Of a stretch of 64,000 nucleotides of DNA, positions 10,512 through 22,508 are shown in pieces. Where the stretch lies: contig CM055266.1 in NCBI GenBank assembly GCA_029237695.1, positions 117,383,370-117,447,369 on the forward strand, written 5' to 3'. How positions within the stretch are numbered: position 1 is the stretch's first letter; every line of letters starts with the position of its first letter. Source of the stretch: Conchocele bisecta. Taxonomy: Eukaryota > Mollusca > Bivalvia > Lucinida > Thyasiridae. A program made the position numbers and the translations under genes. The notes under the pieces are model-generated. The model was given only the letters and a program-made list of their open reading frames with translations, was not told the DNA's origin and made no database searches.

Positions 10512-11683
10512 GTAGATGCCATTGCGCACCTTAAACCAGTAGCGTTAGGTACTAATAGCTTTATGTATTATTCACAATATTGGAACACGAAACCGTGTAT
10601 CAGTTTGGTTTACGTAGTAATGTGGTTACGTAATAGTTACTGCCCTATTCGCGGCTCGGTGTTCCATGGGCACATGTAGGTTGTTCAAACACATTATAAT
10701 TCCAGCACACAAATATTTACACAATTCCCTAACATTTGATTGGTCCGTGGCAAGTCTCTGTCCAGAATTTATATCCCAGTAAACTCCATGCCGAAGTACT
10801 TTCCGTAAGCGTGAGGCGCAGTTAAAATAATTCTTAAGAAAACGGAAAATAAACACATTTTCTTGATGAATTTATTTCAAATGCTGGAATTATAAGGAAT
10901 GAATGGCCTTTTTGTGGAATTTATCGGGGATATAAACTTGGAAAAGTCGCGGGAATACTGGACGAGGCCTTCCGGCCTTCGTCCAGTATTCCCGCGACTT
11001 TTCCAAGTTTATACCCCGATAAATTCCACAAAAAGGCCATTCATTCCTATACAAAACCTCGATTAGGGCAGTAACTGACTTATACATCGACTTACCGACT
11101 ACTGTTGGTTAGTGTTCAGTGGATATTTTGAATTTCGATTTCACATTAAAGGAACTGTCTCTACAGTTGTGACAGCCGATCAATAACATCCATGTACGCA
11201 TGCTGCCAGTGTGAGTATACGTCTCCCAATGACACAATTCTCATTATTAGTTGTGTTTCGTGTCTAACGTATGCGTATACGAAGCAAGCACTCAATATTC
11301 TGTATAATATGCATTGGAATATGCTTGCATTAATCATACTAATTCACAGAGAATACCAGGCGAGTGTAGTCTGATATTCAGTTTATCAGGCAAGGCTAGG
11401 CCGTTTCCTAGCCGATCCACAATATCTTGATATCGAAACACACTAGACTAGTATTTTATTTATCAGGTAACGTTTCATCCTAGCCAATTATCAAATTTAA
11501 AACACTTTTGTTGACAAGAACGCGGACTTGTTTACGTTACGTGATTAGTCTGACGTCGTTCGGTAAGGTCATGTGACGTCGTTCGTCCAATGGAACGCCA
11601 CTTTTCAATTCGTTGTAACCCGGATATTCGTATCAGATCGATTCACAGTCAGAACGTATTGGGTCAATACAAAGCTCGTTTCC
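10512..11683. repeat. Segmental duplication, copy 2, interrupted by family A
   Basis: It matches 9030-9850 on both sides of a 355-bp insertion (10696-11050). The matches run caaacacat before the insertion and acctcgattagggcagtaac after it. Copy 1 therefore shows the approximate empty site and proves that family A is mobile or was inserted after the duplication. Confidence 0.85.
10696..11050 (+). mobile_element. Foldback family A, full copy
   Basis: The two-module structure is complete. Module 1 is bounded by ataattccagca and tgctggaattat. Module 2 is an almost perfect palindrome from aaggaatgaatggcc through a tight ttcc turn at gaggccttccggcctt to ggccattcattcctat. It has no coding capacity. 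Other copies are at 4614-4893, 31521-31798 and 51530-51885. The uninterrupted duplicate at 9030-9850 lacks it. Confidence 0.85.
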
Positions 11684-11702
11684 AGATAACAAATAAGTAA
11701 AC

Positions 11703-11770
11703 AGTACAGTGGAACCTCTATAAAACGGTCAGCCTGGGAGGTCCGCAGAGTGTCCAGCTTAGATATGTAG
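11703..11770. repeat. Pogo-like terminal fragment
   Basis: It begins acagtggaacctctataaaa, and the gtcagcctgggag...agtgtcc centre matches the hairpin at 6795-6862. The second arm is degraded. Confidence 0.45.
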
Positions 11771-11879
11771 GTTAAACGAAGCTTATGCCCTCGCTGTCTG
11801 CCTCGATAATAATAAAAAACAAAAGTCCTCGGTGAACTTGACCTTGGGCTGTCGTACTGGCAGCTTTGATAATGAAATA

Positions 11880-12045
11880 CTGACATCAACAGTATTGCCT
11901 TACAAATGTATGTACATGTACAATGTCTTAATATAATTATAGAATATTTTAGACAAGACAATTCATTACTAATTTCCATTAATGAATACTGGAAGAGAAT
12001 TAGAAACCACAGAGCGCTTACTATAGGGAGGGCACGGTTCATTCG
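11880..12045 (-). repeat. LINE-A 3' UTR fragment
   Basis: tacatgtacaat...ataattatag...gacaaga and aatgaatactggaagagaatt match 14110-14215, which is the 3' untranslated region of LINE-A copy 2. It is a severely 5'-truncated insertion or a fragment. Confidence 0.55.
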
Positions 12046-12054
12046 TACATTTCA

Positions 12055-12690
12055 AGAGTAATGATTGCAAAAAAAGAAAAAGATAAAAAAAGTGTAATAA
12101 GAACGAAATGTGTTAAAAGAGACATTCTTATATGGCTTAGTCTCAGATCGGTCTGCGCATCACGCGTTCCAGTCTTTTGTAATCGGTGTTTGTAACTGGG
12201 ATTTCATAAGTTGCGTATCTTATGGTAAATTAGCAACACCATGACAATTCCGCCTCCGAGCGTCGCCGGAGACGGGATTACGGTGTTGCATGCCTGTTTT
12301 ACCTTAGCCTAAGAGTTACACCGTTGGCCTCATAATGCGAAATCGAAAGATGTGAGCAACGGCTTAACATACAGAGTACATTTAAATGACATTTGTTATA
12401 CGGAGTTACTTTCACAGTGTAAAAAACATAAAAATACACTCGTGTAATAAATACACATGTTTTACAAGTTATTTTACGCGTACAAGTTCAATATAGGATG
12501 TTGTGTTATGAATTACAGTATAATATGTGCATTAGCTGCTTCAATACGATGTCCAACAGACCGGTCGACCGATTTCACTAGAAAATCGGCATAACTTTGT
12601 TTCCTATGAAATCGGACAAGTATCCCATCAAAGCAACACCCATGTAAGATCAGGTATGTATTGAAAATAGGTATACTTGCTGAATTAACG
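12055..12690. repeat. Long dispersed repeat K, copy 1
   Basis: From gagtaatgattgcaaaaaaag to gtatacttgctgaattaacg this matches 22853-23790 almost base for base. The exception is the 303-bp MITE F insertion carried only by the other copy. No protein is encoded. It contains a tRNA-unrelated inverted motif around ggtgttgc...gcaacacc (12232-12290). Confidence 0.8.
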
Positions 12691-12699
12691 TATAAACGA

Positions 12700-13070
12700 A
12701 CACAATAAAACCACACACGCACACACACATTTACATGCAAAAAAACACATATCAAATATGCATATACACATGTGCACACAGAAATAAACATACGTGTACA
12801 TGGTCGGTACCCCTTGACCTATGATTGGAACAGTTCAAATGTTTTCATATATTTACAGGTGAAATGGTTACATCAAATAGAAACCCATGCATCGACCAGG
12901 TGTTACCTACACAAAGCGGCGCCGCGTGAGGAAGGCAGTATATACATCAAAGGAGTTAATTAATTAACTCATTAATTAACCAGGTGTTACCCAGGCGCCT
13001 CGTGCGGATATTAATTTATACATCAAAGGAGTCTTTATCAATTAACGTGACATAATATAATAATATAAGC
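12700..13070. other. CA-rich microsatellite and unassigned sequence
   Basis: Imperfect (CA)n occurs around 12710-12785 and a ttaattaattaactcattaattaa palindrome at about 12957-12980. No gene recognised. Confidence 0.5.
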
Positions 13071-13075
13071 CCAGC

Positions 13076-13600
13076 TTGTCCACGCAATCACTAGAGCTCT
13101 ACTTGACGGATTGTAACCAAATTTGGAATACATGTTTATCACGGCAAGCCAAAGTAGGTTATTGATTTTCAAAAATTTCCGATGACATATCACGTGCACC
13201 CCTTGACGGCCATTTTTATTTTTCGCACTCTGTATCCTTGTCCACGCAATAACTCAAGTTCTACTTCACCGATCGTAACTAAATTCGGTGTACATGTTTA
13301 TCTCGACAAGACGAAGAAGCCTATTGATGTTGAAAATTGTCCGATGACTTATCTCCTTCTTGGCGGCCATTTTTAATGTTCGCACTCTGTATCCTTGTCC
13401 ACGCAATAACTCAAGTTCTACTTCACCGATCGAAACCAAATTATGTATACATGTTTATCACGGCAAGACGAAGAAGCCTATTGATTTTGACTTGATTTTA
13501 ATTTTCGGACTCCGTATCCTTGTCCACGCAATAAGTCGAGTTCTACTTGACGAATCGTAACCAAATTTGGTTTACATGTTTATCACGTCAAGATGAGTTA
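13076..13600. repeat. Tandem array, units of about 125-165 bp
   Basis: Four units begin near 13076, 13229, 13394 and 13519 with cttgtccacgcaat, followed by gttctacttcaccgatcg and acatgtttatcacggcaag. The predicted proteins across it are repeats of the same translated unit, not genes. A relative lies at 53600-53790. Confidence 0.8.
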
Positions 13601-13976
13601 TCTCACATTGTTGACTGGCTTTGCCTCGACGGGCGTATATTGTGACCTTCGGCACTCTTGTTTAAATATTATGTTGGCACATGTTGGTCTCCGTGCTGGC
13701 GTTCTAGATTAAAGTAGTTGTTATTCCCTTGCTAGGGCCTCGTTGAGGTCTGACGGGGACGGACTACGTTTTACCAGGTGATAACTCTAGTATTACATTC
13801 TCGTTCCCTTTCTGGACAATACAAATATCGTAGTCTTATTTTTACATGACGCATTTATGTCGTTCTATCTTTTACATGTTGTAATTAGCTTATGCTTTCA
13901 CCTTACATGTAACTATTTTTGGAATGGTGGCCCGTATAATTTTCGAACTTGTGGCCACCATAAATAAACTTACCAC
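13601..13976. other. Intergenic, nothing recognised
   Basis: No supported feature up to the LINE-A tail. Confidence 0.5.
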
Positions 13977-14574
13977 AACAACAATAATAATAATAATAAT
14001 AATCGTTTATTCACTCAGGTCACATGACATGAAAACATGAGGTATACAACATAATAGTAGGATGACACAATGGCGATACATGTAACAATCAAAATGCATT
14101 ATATATCTTACATGTACATGTACAATTTCATAATATAATTATAGATTATTTTTGACAAGATAATGCATTACCTTTGTGTATTAATGAATACTGGAAGAGA
14201 ATTACAGACCACAGAACGCTTTATTTCCTCCATTTATGGAGAGCCAACATGTCAGACATGTATAACATATTTACATACATATTACCACATACATTTAAAC
14301 ATTTACATAACATATAATACAAGTACGTGCATATGAGTCACAGTACAAGAACATTACAAAAAAAATATTTTCAAACATGCATGATTACATGATTACATTT
14401 GTCGGGTTCAGACGAATTATTTTGTGTAGTTGCGCACACTGAGCAGAATACGCCCGAATAATACTGGACAAATGCGCAGAATCATTTGGGACTATGCTGA
14501 TCGAGCACCTAAATATAACTTGTCATCTTCAAACAGACTTACGCATGGCTGGACGTGTAATATGTGTCAATGTG

Positions 14575-15634
14575 TTAAGTAGCGTGCATGTAGTTAGTAC
14601 ACATACAGTGCAACACATTGACACATATTACCACGAAATCATCTATTTCATCAGCATTATTGAGTTGGATGCTACTGCTTGGGTCACCGGACAGCAACAA
14701 TATTGTTCGGTTAACAGGACTAAGTGCATTAACGCACCGTGATATGTTGGGCGGAAATTTCTGATTTAGTTCATGAGTCAATAGTGCTCTGTAATGCATA
14801 CTTTGTGGGCAGAAATTAATATAGTGGTCAATTAATTCCACATTCTCACTGTCACATCGTAAGCATGTACCAGTATCATCAATTCTAGCCACCATTTGAA
14901 TCACTGATCTACACTGTTTCTTGCATTGAACATGTTTGTTACTAAAATACCATAATCTATGCGGTTCAATAGCAGTGTGAATGTCTTTAAAGTTGCTAAA
15001 GCCGCTGCTTGAAGTACGCTCACTCCACAATTCATGGGACGTGTTTTTTACCCTAGATCTAACAATGTGTTTCCACTTGTCTTTCCCAGTGAATGTTCCA
15101 TGGATCATGAACGTGTCGAGTATATGTTTGCAGTTATATTTGACCAATAACCGACATACATCCGGAATAAATCCAGTAGCTCTATCAGGGGCCGAGTAAT
15201 ACGTGCACAGCCGTATCAGAAACATTTTCCTTAAGGCACAGTCATTTTTAAGACGGCACATCTGACCCAAGAAAGATAATTTTCGATTGTCTATTTCTGC
15301 TTCTAAACAATGCGACCCCAGTAAGCTTAGTGCAACGTCCGTTCGTGTTTGTACGGGGAGGCCCTGTATTAGTTTCACACAAAATCTGTGAGCACGTTCC
15401 AGGTAACAGATTATTCCAGAACTCCGCCCCATATAGCGCCCTGGGGAGAACGACTGTCATATAAAGTTTTGTACACGTTAGGGCACTAAGACCACATTCA
15501 TCTACAAAACCAGACATTATAAGACTAAAAAATGTGCCTTTCAGTTTCTTGCACGCGTCTGTAATAGTAGGTCCAAGCTTGGAATATTTATCGAAAAGAT
15601 TACCAAGATGAGTATACTTCACAGCTTCCTTCAC
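14575..15634 (-). pseudogene. LINE-A copy 2 ORF2 C-terminal region
   Basis: Two overlapping minus-strand frames (15248-15634 and 14575-15432) cover the region after the reverse transcriptase. The first has HLGNLFDKYSKLGPTITDACKKLKGTFFSL and LPRALYGAEFWNN. The second has an alpha-helical stretch and a terminal knuckle CLRCDSENVELIDHYINFC (C-x2-C...H-x4-C), likely to bind nucleic acid by analogy with related LINEs. The overlap shows a one-step frame change near 15400. The stop at 14575 is probably the natural C-terminus, since the 3' UTR follows directly. Confidence 0.75.
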
Positions 15635-15673
15635 TGTGTTTGGACCTAATTGCCATTTTCTTCCTGACTGCTG

Positions 15674-16889
15674 CTAGTGATGCTTAGACTCATTAAATAC
15701 AACCACTGCACACCTTGAAGGATTATATTCGTAGCGCCATTTACACGAGTATTTGTAACACATTTCCATCAACTCGTCAAGTCCATGCTTAGAAAGCGAA
15801 ATTAACACCATGTCATCAGCGACCGTTGGGCAACAGAACGAGTGTCCATTAAGTCGAAACCCAGTGTTAGATTTTACCAAGTCAACTAACAAGCTGTCAA
15901 TATAACACAAATATGTGAAAGGGGAGATTACTCCGCCTTGACGCGAGCCCTGTAGTACGGAGAATAAACCAGATTTATATCCCTTGAGCCGCACGCAACT
16001 TTCCATATTACTGTGTAAACTCGCGACCACTTTCCAGAGTTGGGAATGTATTCCCATTGTGTATAGTTTGTACAGGAGCCCATCATGCCATGTACGGTCG
16101 AATGCCTTCTGGACGTCAAGGAAACAGACATATAACAGGCTATGCTGTTCCGTAGCAACAACAATACACTCTTGTAACAAATATGACGTCATATTACAGC
16201 CTAACTGTTTTTGAAACCCGCCCTGAAGGCAGCACAATGGGTTTGTTAACGCCTGTTCACACTTTTGTAGAATAATGCGCTCATATAGTTTCAGTATACA
16301 CGACGACAATGTAATGGCACGGAAGTTATCGGGGTCGTCTTTTCTCTTATTACCTCCCTTGTGTAATGTTATTATGACCCCTTTCTTCATAAGAGTCTGG
16401 GATGTACGCGTTGTTGAACATCAGTGAAAATAACTTGGCCAACACACTATGTAGTTTATCTCCACCAAACATAAGGTGTTCATAGTAAATTCCATCCAGT
16501 CCACACGACTTTCCTGTTTTGCAATATTTTAATGCGGAAATAACAGTGCCACTGGTTATTAATTCCGTACACGAATCATTGTTCACTCCCGATCGTATGC
16601 TATTCACTATGTATGTTATTTTATCACAGAACTTGTCGTCATATTGTGGTCGCCTCGAGTCACTATATAAATTGCCTAAATAACGCCCCCATTGATGCAC
16701 GATATCTTCTGGGTCACGATATACAGTGCCGCCAAATTTCATCTCGCCGCCTGCAGTATTAGGACGATTATTCCGCCGCGACTTAACCTGCTTCCAGAAG
16801 AACGCGTCATCAACGCCCACCGCCGCATCTACGTCGTCATGCTGATTTTGCACTTTTGTAGGCTTGGAAAGACGCATTATCACTTGCAC
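15674..16889 (-). pseudogene. LINE-A copy 2 reverse transcriptase
   Basis: Frames 16350-16889 and 15674-16390 together give the RT. The first has FWKQVKSRRNNRP, then SCGLDGIYYEHLMFGGDKLH. The second has IITLHKGGNKRKDDPDNFRAITLSS, GGFQKQLGC, CFLDVQKAFDRTWHDGLLYKLY (first catalytic Asp), RQGGVISPFTYL and TVADDMVLIS (both catalytic Asp kept). It is closest in this window to LINE-A copy 1. Frame changes near 16380 and 15670 separate it from its neighbours. Confidence 0.85.
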
Positions 16890-18012
16890 TGGGCCTGCCG
16901 TCTGCTATCCAATCGGATCGTTTTATTTTCATAAACAAATGTAGTGATTTAATAGCACAGTTCCAATACGGTTTAAGATAATGTCTGTATTTTGATTCCG
17001 GCAGCAGTTTCTCAGACAATATGTGTACACATTCTGTGATATATTTGTACAAATAGTCCGTTTCAATTTGTGATGTGTAGCATTCGAGCCACGAGAGGTC
17101 AGACAGCATTAGGTTCAAATAATAACTGTAGATTGATTTTACTTCCTGAGTAACGCGACTCCATTTGACCGGTTTATTTGTTTGAGCAGATGTATGTATG
17201 TTATTAGAGCCAGTGTCACTTGGCACGAAAAAGTTGCATATCACAGGCCTATGCCTCGACACATTTAGTTCACTATCATCACAAATGTCACATGAAATTA
17301 TTGTATCTAAACTTTCCACTGGGAATAATATATGGTCAATATTAGATTGATAATTACCACAGTATGTCACAAATGTGGAGTGAGCGCCCTTACATAGCGG
17401 CAGTGTCGTTACAGAACACATATTGTGGTCATTAATAAACGACTGTACATGTATGCCTCTGTAATTCATTTCTTTAGTGAAGTGATACCCTTGCAGGTGC
17501 ACGTTTGTGTCTCCCATCACAATTACATACCCCTGTGAGCTATATCTACTAATAGTTTCATGTAAGGATTCATAAAAAGCTTTGAACGTATTCATTGGAT
17601 GATTCTTACATGGGGCATATATCTGTAATAGAAACACAAACACGTTTCTGCTTACACGTACTTGTACGCCGCATATTCTATCGTGTACGATATCTAATGG
17701 TGTAACTTTATTACTCAGATGTTTACTCCATAAGACGGCCACGCCCCCCTTTCCGACGCTCCTGCCGCCAGCCGACAGATCAGAATCACATTTTCCATAG
17801 CTGTCATAGTTTTTGTGTATACTATTCAGGAAATGTAAGTCTTTTTCGAATAACCAATGTTCTGCAATGCCACATATGTCTATATGTTTATTACATAATA
17901 ATTCACTTAGATAAGAAGCACTGGACAAGACACCAGTAACATTCCAGGTCATGATATTTAACTGCTCCATTGGCTGGCCACATGAGTATCGGAAAGGCCA
18001 GTGTCCCACCAA
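16837..18012 (-). pseudogene. LINE-A copy 2 endonuclease domain
   Basis: This 391-residue minus-strand frame carries an apurinic-type endonuclease that would nick the target. Motifs in order are LNIMTWNVTGVL (residues about 19-30, metal-binding Asn), DICGIAEHWL (catalytic Glu), GKGGVAVLWSKH, YVIVMGDTNVHL (Asp-x-Asn), SNIDHILF, and SRHRPVICNF where the usual SDH is SRH, so the aspartate paired with the catalytic histidine is replaced. The start at 18012 overlaps the end of ORF1 (17903). A later Met (MEQLNIM) is an equally good start. The frame is lost near 16850, before the RT block. Confidence 0.85.
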
Positions 18013-18390
18013 CCTTCTTGGCGAGCGTATGGCGTGCTGCCGTCAAAACGCACGTCACGCGCGTTCTGGCGATAGCACCATTACTGCTATCCTGCTTGTT
18101 ATAGTGATCCTTCAGACGCCCAGACCGATCAACGCTGTCTAGAAATTTAATTCGAGACATCCATAACCTACAAGTAACGTCCCTAGGCCAAAATCCAGGT
18201 GACGTCAGACGCTTGCAACGTTCATCTGCCTCTACGTCAAGTTTCACTATAACACGACCGCTGCGCTTCGCCTCAAATAGCTTTACGTGTTTAACACGTA
18301 CACCCCTACGTTTAACATATCCAGCAATTTTATCTTCTGTAATAGATGGTTTAAACCCTCCTACAAAATACCCCCTGGATCTAGCACTTG
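17903..18390 (-). pseudogene. LINE-A copy 2 ORF1, C-terminal half
   Basis: Minus-strand translation from 18390 gives a short Arg/Ser-rich lead, then GYFVGGF and KRRGVRVKHVKLFEAK, a small fold resembling the RNA-binding (RRM-like) segment of LINE ORF1 proteins. RVIVKLDVEAD and FWPRDVTCRLW follow. The frame ends at 17903, overlapping the endonuclease frame. Its N-terminal half is beyond the LINE-C insertion at 20683-22508. Reading from that half, the frame resumes in phase here once the insertion and one copy of the duplication are discounted. Confidence 0.65.
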
Positions 18391-18395
18391 ATCTA

Positions 18396-20677
18396 GCATT
18401 TGATTATAAGTGCTATACTCAGCCCCATGATGCAGGTGCTCAAAGACTAAATTATTACAAAGGAGATTATACTGCTATAAGTGAGTACCTGCAAAGTGTA
18501 GACTGGGATGATGCTCCCATTACATCAGTGGACGGATACTGGGAATTTCTCTCAGGGAAAATAGATTTATCTATGAAGGAACACATTCCAATCTCCAGAA
18601 GTAGAGCATGTTTCAGGAAGCCTTGGATGAATAAGGACACTGCAAAAGCTGTTGACAAGAAACGCAGAGCTTGGGTCAAGTATCAAAACCAAAGAAACGA
18701 CACTAATTTCTGTACGTATGCGAGCAGCGGAACGAAACGACAAACATTATCAGAACTGCAAAGCAGAACTATGAGAAATCTCTAGCTGAGAACATTCAAG
18801 AAGATAATAAGTCATTTTGGAGATACATTAAATCTAAAACTAAAACAAAGGATAGTGTAAGTGACTTAATTATGGAAAACAACCAATTAACTACATCTGA
18901 CTTGGAGAAAGCGAATGTACTAAATAGTTTTTTTCGCAAGTGTATTCACACAGGAAATTACAACAACAATTCCATCAATTATTGATAGGACATTCACATC
19001 AGAACTGAGTGAAATACAGATAACTCAAGAAGATGTCATGAGACATTTAACCAAATTAGACACGAAGAAGACACCAGGTCCGGATGGAATACACAACAAA
19101 GTACTATTTGAACTGAGACACGTACTGTGCGAACCGTTGACAACTCTATTCAATCTGTCAGTATCAACTGGATCAGTCCCCACTGAACGGAAGAAAGCAT
19201 TTATCACACCTATATATAAAAAGGGTAGTAAAAAATTAGCGGAAAATTATAGGCCAGTGAGTTTAACGGCAACAACATGTAAACTTCTTGAACGAATAGT
19301 AAAGGAGAAACTTATGAAACATATGGACAATCATAATCTATTCTCAAATCACCAACATGGCTTTCGTCGTGGACATTCCTGTGTAACTCAGTTGCTAGAA
19401 GTGATAGAAATATGGACTGATATACTAGACAGTGGCGATTGTATAGACATTATATACTTAGACTTTCGAAAAGCGTTTGACACTGTGCCATTTGAACGTT
19501 TACTGAGTAAACTCCATGCGTACGGAATAAGAGGTAGTGTGTGGTGGATTCGAAGTTTCTTGGAGAACCGTAAACAGAGAGTAGTTATCAATAGTGAAAA
19601 GTCAGAATGGGCAGAAGTAATTTCAGGAGTTCCGCAGGGTAGTGTCCTCGGACCCGTGTTGTTTTTACTCTTTATCAACGATCTACCAGAAATAGTCGAA
19701 AATCTTGTTAAAATTTTCGCAGATGATACCAAGCTGTCAGCTACAGTCAAGGATGCTTCAGATTGTGAGAGACTTCAGTCAGACTTAATTTCGCTCTCAA
19801 AGTGGTCAGACACCTGGCAGTTACGCTTCAATGTAAGTAAGTGCAAATGTATGCATATTGGTCGAACTAACCAACAGCAAATATACTACATGCAGGAGGA
19901 CGATGCCAATGTCCCAATATCAAAAGTAACCGAGGAGAAAGACCTGGGAGTTACATTTACGGATGACTTGAAGTTTAGCACACATATTGCAAAGTCCGTC
20001 AATCAAGCAAACAAGATGATCGGTATAATTAGAAGAACTTTTACATTTATGGACAAATCTATGTTCTTACCACTTTACAAGTCATTAGTGCGACCCCATT
20101 TAGAGTACGGATCCGTAATTTGGTCACCTTTTCTCAAAAAAGACATCCTATTAATTGAAAACGCTCAACGTAGGGCCACAAAGCTAGTGAAGGACATACA
20201 GATGAAACCATATGATGAAAGAATGAGGATACTCGGTTTACCGACACTTCAATATAGACGCGACAGAGCGGACATGATACAAGTATTCAAAATAATGAAT
20301 GGAATCGACGAGCTCGACGAGAGGAAATTCTTCAAACCACAGGAAACAACACGAACCCGAGGTCACAATCGTAAACTTCAAAAGAGTCAATGCAGACTGC
20401 GAATCCGACAGAAAGTGTTCTCACAGAGAGTTGTCACTGGCTGGAACTTGTTACCCAGTGAATGCGTGCACGTCTCAACAGTTAACAGCTTCAAGAGCTC
20501 GTTGAACAAGGCCTGGAGGAACAGACCAGGGAAATTTAATATTTAGTAATGTATAGTTGTACATAGTTATGCCCGCCCGACCACAAGTTATATGTATTTA
20601 TATGTAAATGGCTAAAATAGGCCAGAACAAGCGACTGCTTACAGAAACGGCCTTCAACCAAGGTAAACCAAGGTAAA
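18396..20677 (+). mobile_element. LINE-C copy 1, CR1-like, inserted in LINE-A ORF1
   Basis: A 2282-bp plus-strand non-LTR element is flanked by the 5-bp target duplication ATCTA (18391-18395 and 20678-20682). It lacks an endonuclease, so it is 5'-truncated. Its 3' end is the short tandem accaaggtaaaccaaggtaaa, a microsatellite terminus typical of CR1/L2-group LINEs. LINE-C copy 2 at the window end finishes in a similar ccaagtaa repeat. It splits the host LINE-A ORF1 and must be younger than that host insertion. Confidence 0.92.
18401..20546 (+). pseudogene. LINE-C copy 1 reverse transcriptase (two frame breaks upstream)
   Basis: The linker (CYTQPHDAG...YYKGDYTAISEYL...WMNKDTAKAVDKKRRAW, 18410-18700) and the RT-to-C-terminus block (19038-20546, 502 residues) lie in three frames with breaks near 18710 and at a T7 run (18928-18934). 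The RT block is otherwise clean: KKTPGPDGIHNKVL, FITPIYKKGSKKLAENYRPVSL, HGFRRGHSC, YLDFRKAFDTVPF, GVPQGSVLGPVLFLLFINDL and FADDTKLSA with both catalytic aspartates. A post-RT region follows with RPHLEYGSVIW and the terminal KVFSQRVVTGWNLLP block. No endonuclease is present. This is the best-preserved polymerase in the window. Confidence 0.9.
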
Positions 20678-20682
20678 ATCTA

Positions 20683-22508
20683 TGTTGTACATGTTCGGTG
20701 AAATCACCGTCATCATCATCCACATTATTGACCATATCTGTACACGCTACATTGATATTATTAGAACGCCCGGGCTGGGCGCCTGTGACACTAGGTTTAT
20801 TATTATCAGTCTTTTTTCGAGCACCACCTGACATGAATACAGGAATGTTCTGGGCATGCAAATACACATCATCATTACCCATATCTCCATGAGCGTTACC
20901 AGATCTAACAGGGCTCTCAGCCAATGTATCTGTCTGTGATACACTGGCTGAACATGGAATTCCAATATCGTCATAAATGTCTTTAAATGTAACTTTCTTA
21001 TTGAGAGTTTGTGCAGAAGGAGCCAGTCTAGCAAATTTGTTTGTTGTTGAACATTTATATAGCACACCGTTATTATCGCTCGAGGCTACACGTGCACTAT
21101 CTAACACTGGCTGCAAATAATCGTCTGGGGCTGGCACACCATTGTCCGCCAATGTCGGTAGACTAACGTCGGAGGTTTGTGCAAAAATATTATTGTTTTC
21201 ATATATATTACCGATGTCTACTGCCATTAACGGCGACATGCCTGCCTCAGAAGATACACTACCGAACGGGTCATGCGTGCTAGAACTTGCATGGACAGTT
21301 TTGGGAGCAGTTGGCAGTGGTATGTCATTACTAACTGTTGATATGCCAATATCGACAAATAGAGTATCACGATCAGTACATGTCATATCTGCCCATGTCT
21401 TAATATCCGACACGGCATGGGCGTGCCTAGTTTTAACACTGGGCTGTTTTGTCAAAGACTCAAACGCGACATGCATATCGGAGACCTCATTTAATAGTTT
21501 ATTTTCTAATTTTAGCACTCGTCTGTCTAGTCGTGATATATCCGATAATTTATTACCGAAACTGCGTTGTTCAATCTCCGTGAATTCTGCTACCGAATGA
21601 ACGTCCTGTCTCAGTTGCTTAATTTCACTCTTGATTCCGGAAACACCATTAGATGTATCACTACTGAGGCAGTCAACGTTTTGTTTAACACTATTTAAAT
21701 CACGCTTAATAGTTTCCACAGATTCCAATTTCAGTTTTAGCAAATCACTCTTTATGGAATGTAGTTGTTCTTTGAAATTGGATTTCAACGTTACATTTTC
21801 CAGCTTCAGGAATAGCACATCCGCTTCGAGAGCCGTCAATGACGTTCGCAGTAACTTCAGGTCGGCGTCATACGAGGAGACGTCCGTCGTTTTTACGTTG
21901 ACGTCAGCCGGTGGGACGTTGTTGCTTTCGCTCTTACGCCTGGGTTTTACAAAGTTGAGACAATCTTTTATACCATCGAAAGCTGCACCATCCAAAACGG
22001 AAACCAACATGTATACATCCTTGCTGAGTTTTAACGTCACGCTATCGCCATTGCGTGTCTTTTTGCGTTTTTTCAACTCAGTACTCGATGGGTATGTGTA
22101 GCTAGGCAATATCTTCACTTCATCGAATACTCTACACCGCATTTCTTCCAGTTGTACCTCACAACCGTCTGTATCAGCCAGCAACCTGGTGACGAATATG
22201 TCCTGGGGTAAGTCTCTATACAGTCCTATTATAAATTGGACTGCCGGGCATGTTGACTTCGGCTCAATTGAATCGAGTACCGGGTCCTCATTACATAGGT
22301 CATGTAAGTCTGTTTTTTCTGCTGTGGTAACATTTAAATCTGTATATTTTGCGTTGTCTATGTTAGGCGAAATATTTTCCGCTGAATACACAGTTTTCGC
22401 AAATGTAATGTCATCATCATATCCCTGACTGTTTATACACACTGGGCTTAGACAATCGAGCGGCGAAGCAGGTTCAACAAAAGCCATTGTCATGAACGCG
22501 CAGACCAC
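20683..22508 (-). pseudogene. LINE-A copy 2 ORF1, N-terminal half
   Basis: A long minus-strand frame (nominally 636 residues, to 20598) encodes a probable ORF1 chaperone protein. It has an acidic N-terminus, a KKRKKTRNGDSVTLK basic patch near residue 147, a leucine/lysine-rich coiled coil of about 150 residues (roughly 215-370, repeated LKLE, IKSDLLKLKLE, LDRRVLKLENKLL), then a Ser/Asp-rich tail ending VDDDDGDFTEH. The last 30 or so residues are not native because they are antisense to the LINE-C 3' end. The real continuation is at 18390-17903. ORF1 coiled coils mediate trimerisation in other LINEs; that role here is inferred. Confidence 0.75.

Noticed and set aside
11605..12042. 145-residue minus-strand frame
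   Set aside because: It spans the end of a duplication, a pogo-like terminus and a LINE 3' UTR fragment, so it is a chance composite.
13076..13600. CRISPR-like array
   Set aside because: Units of 125-165 bp are similar over their whole length with no unique spacers; it is a eukaryotic tandem repeat.
20598..20690. C-terminal residues of the 636-residue ORF1 as native protein
   Set aside because: They are antisense to the LINE-C 3' end; the native frame resumes beyond 18396.
21142..22101. Plus-strand frames opposite ORF1
   Set aside because: Shadows of the LINE-A ORF1 coding strand, which has the coiled-coil signature.
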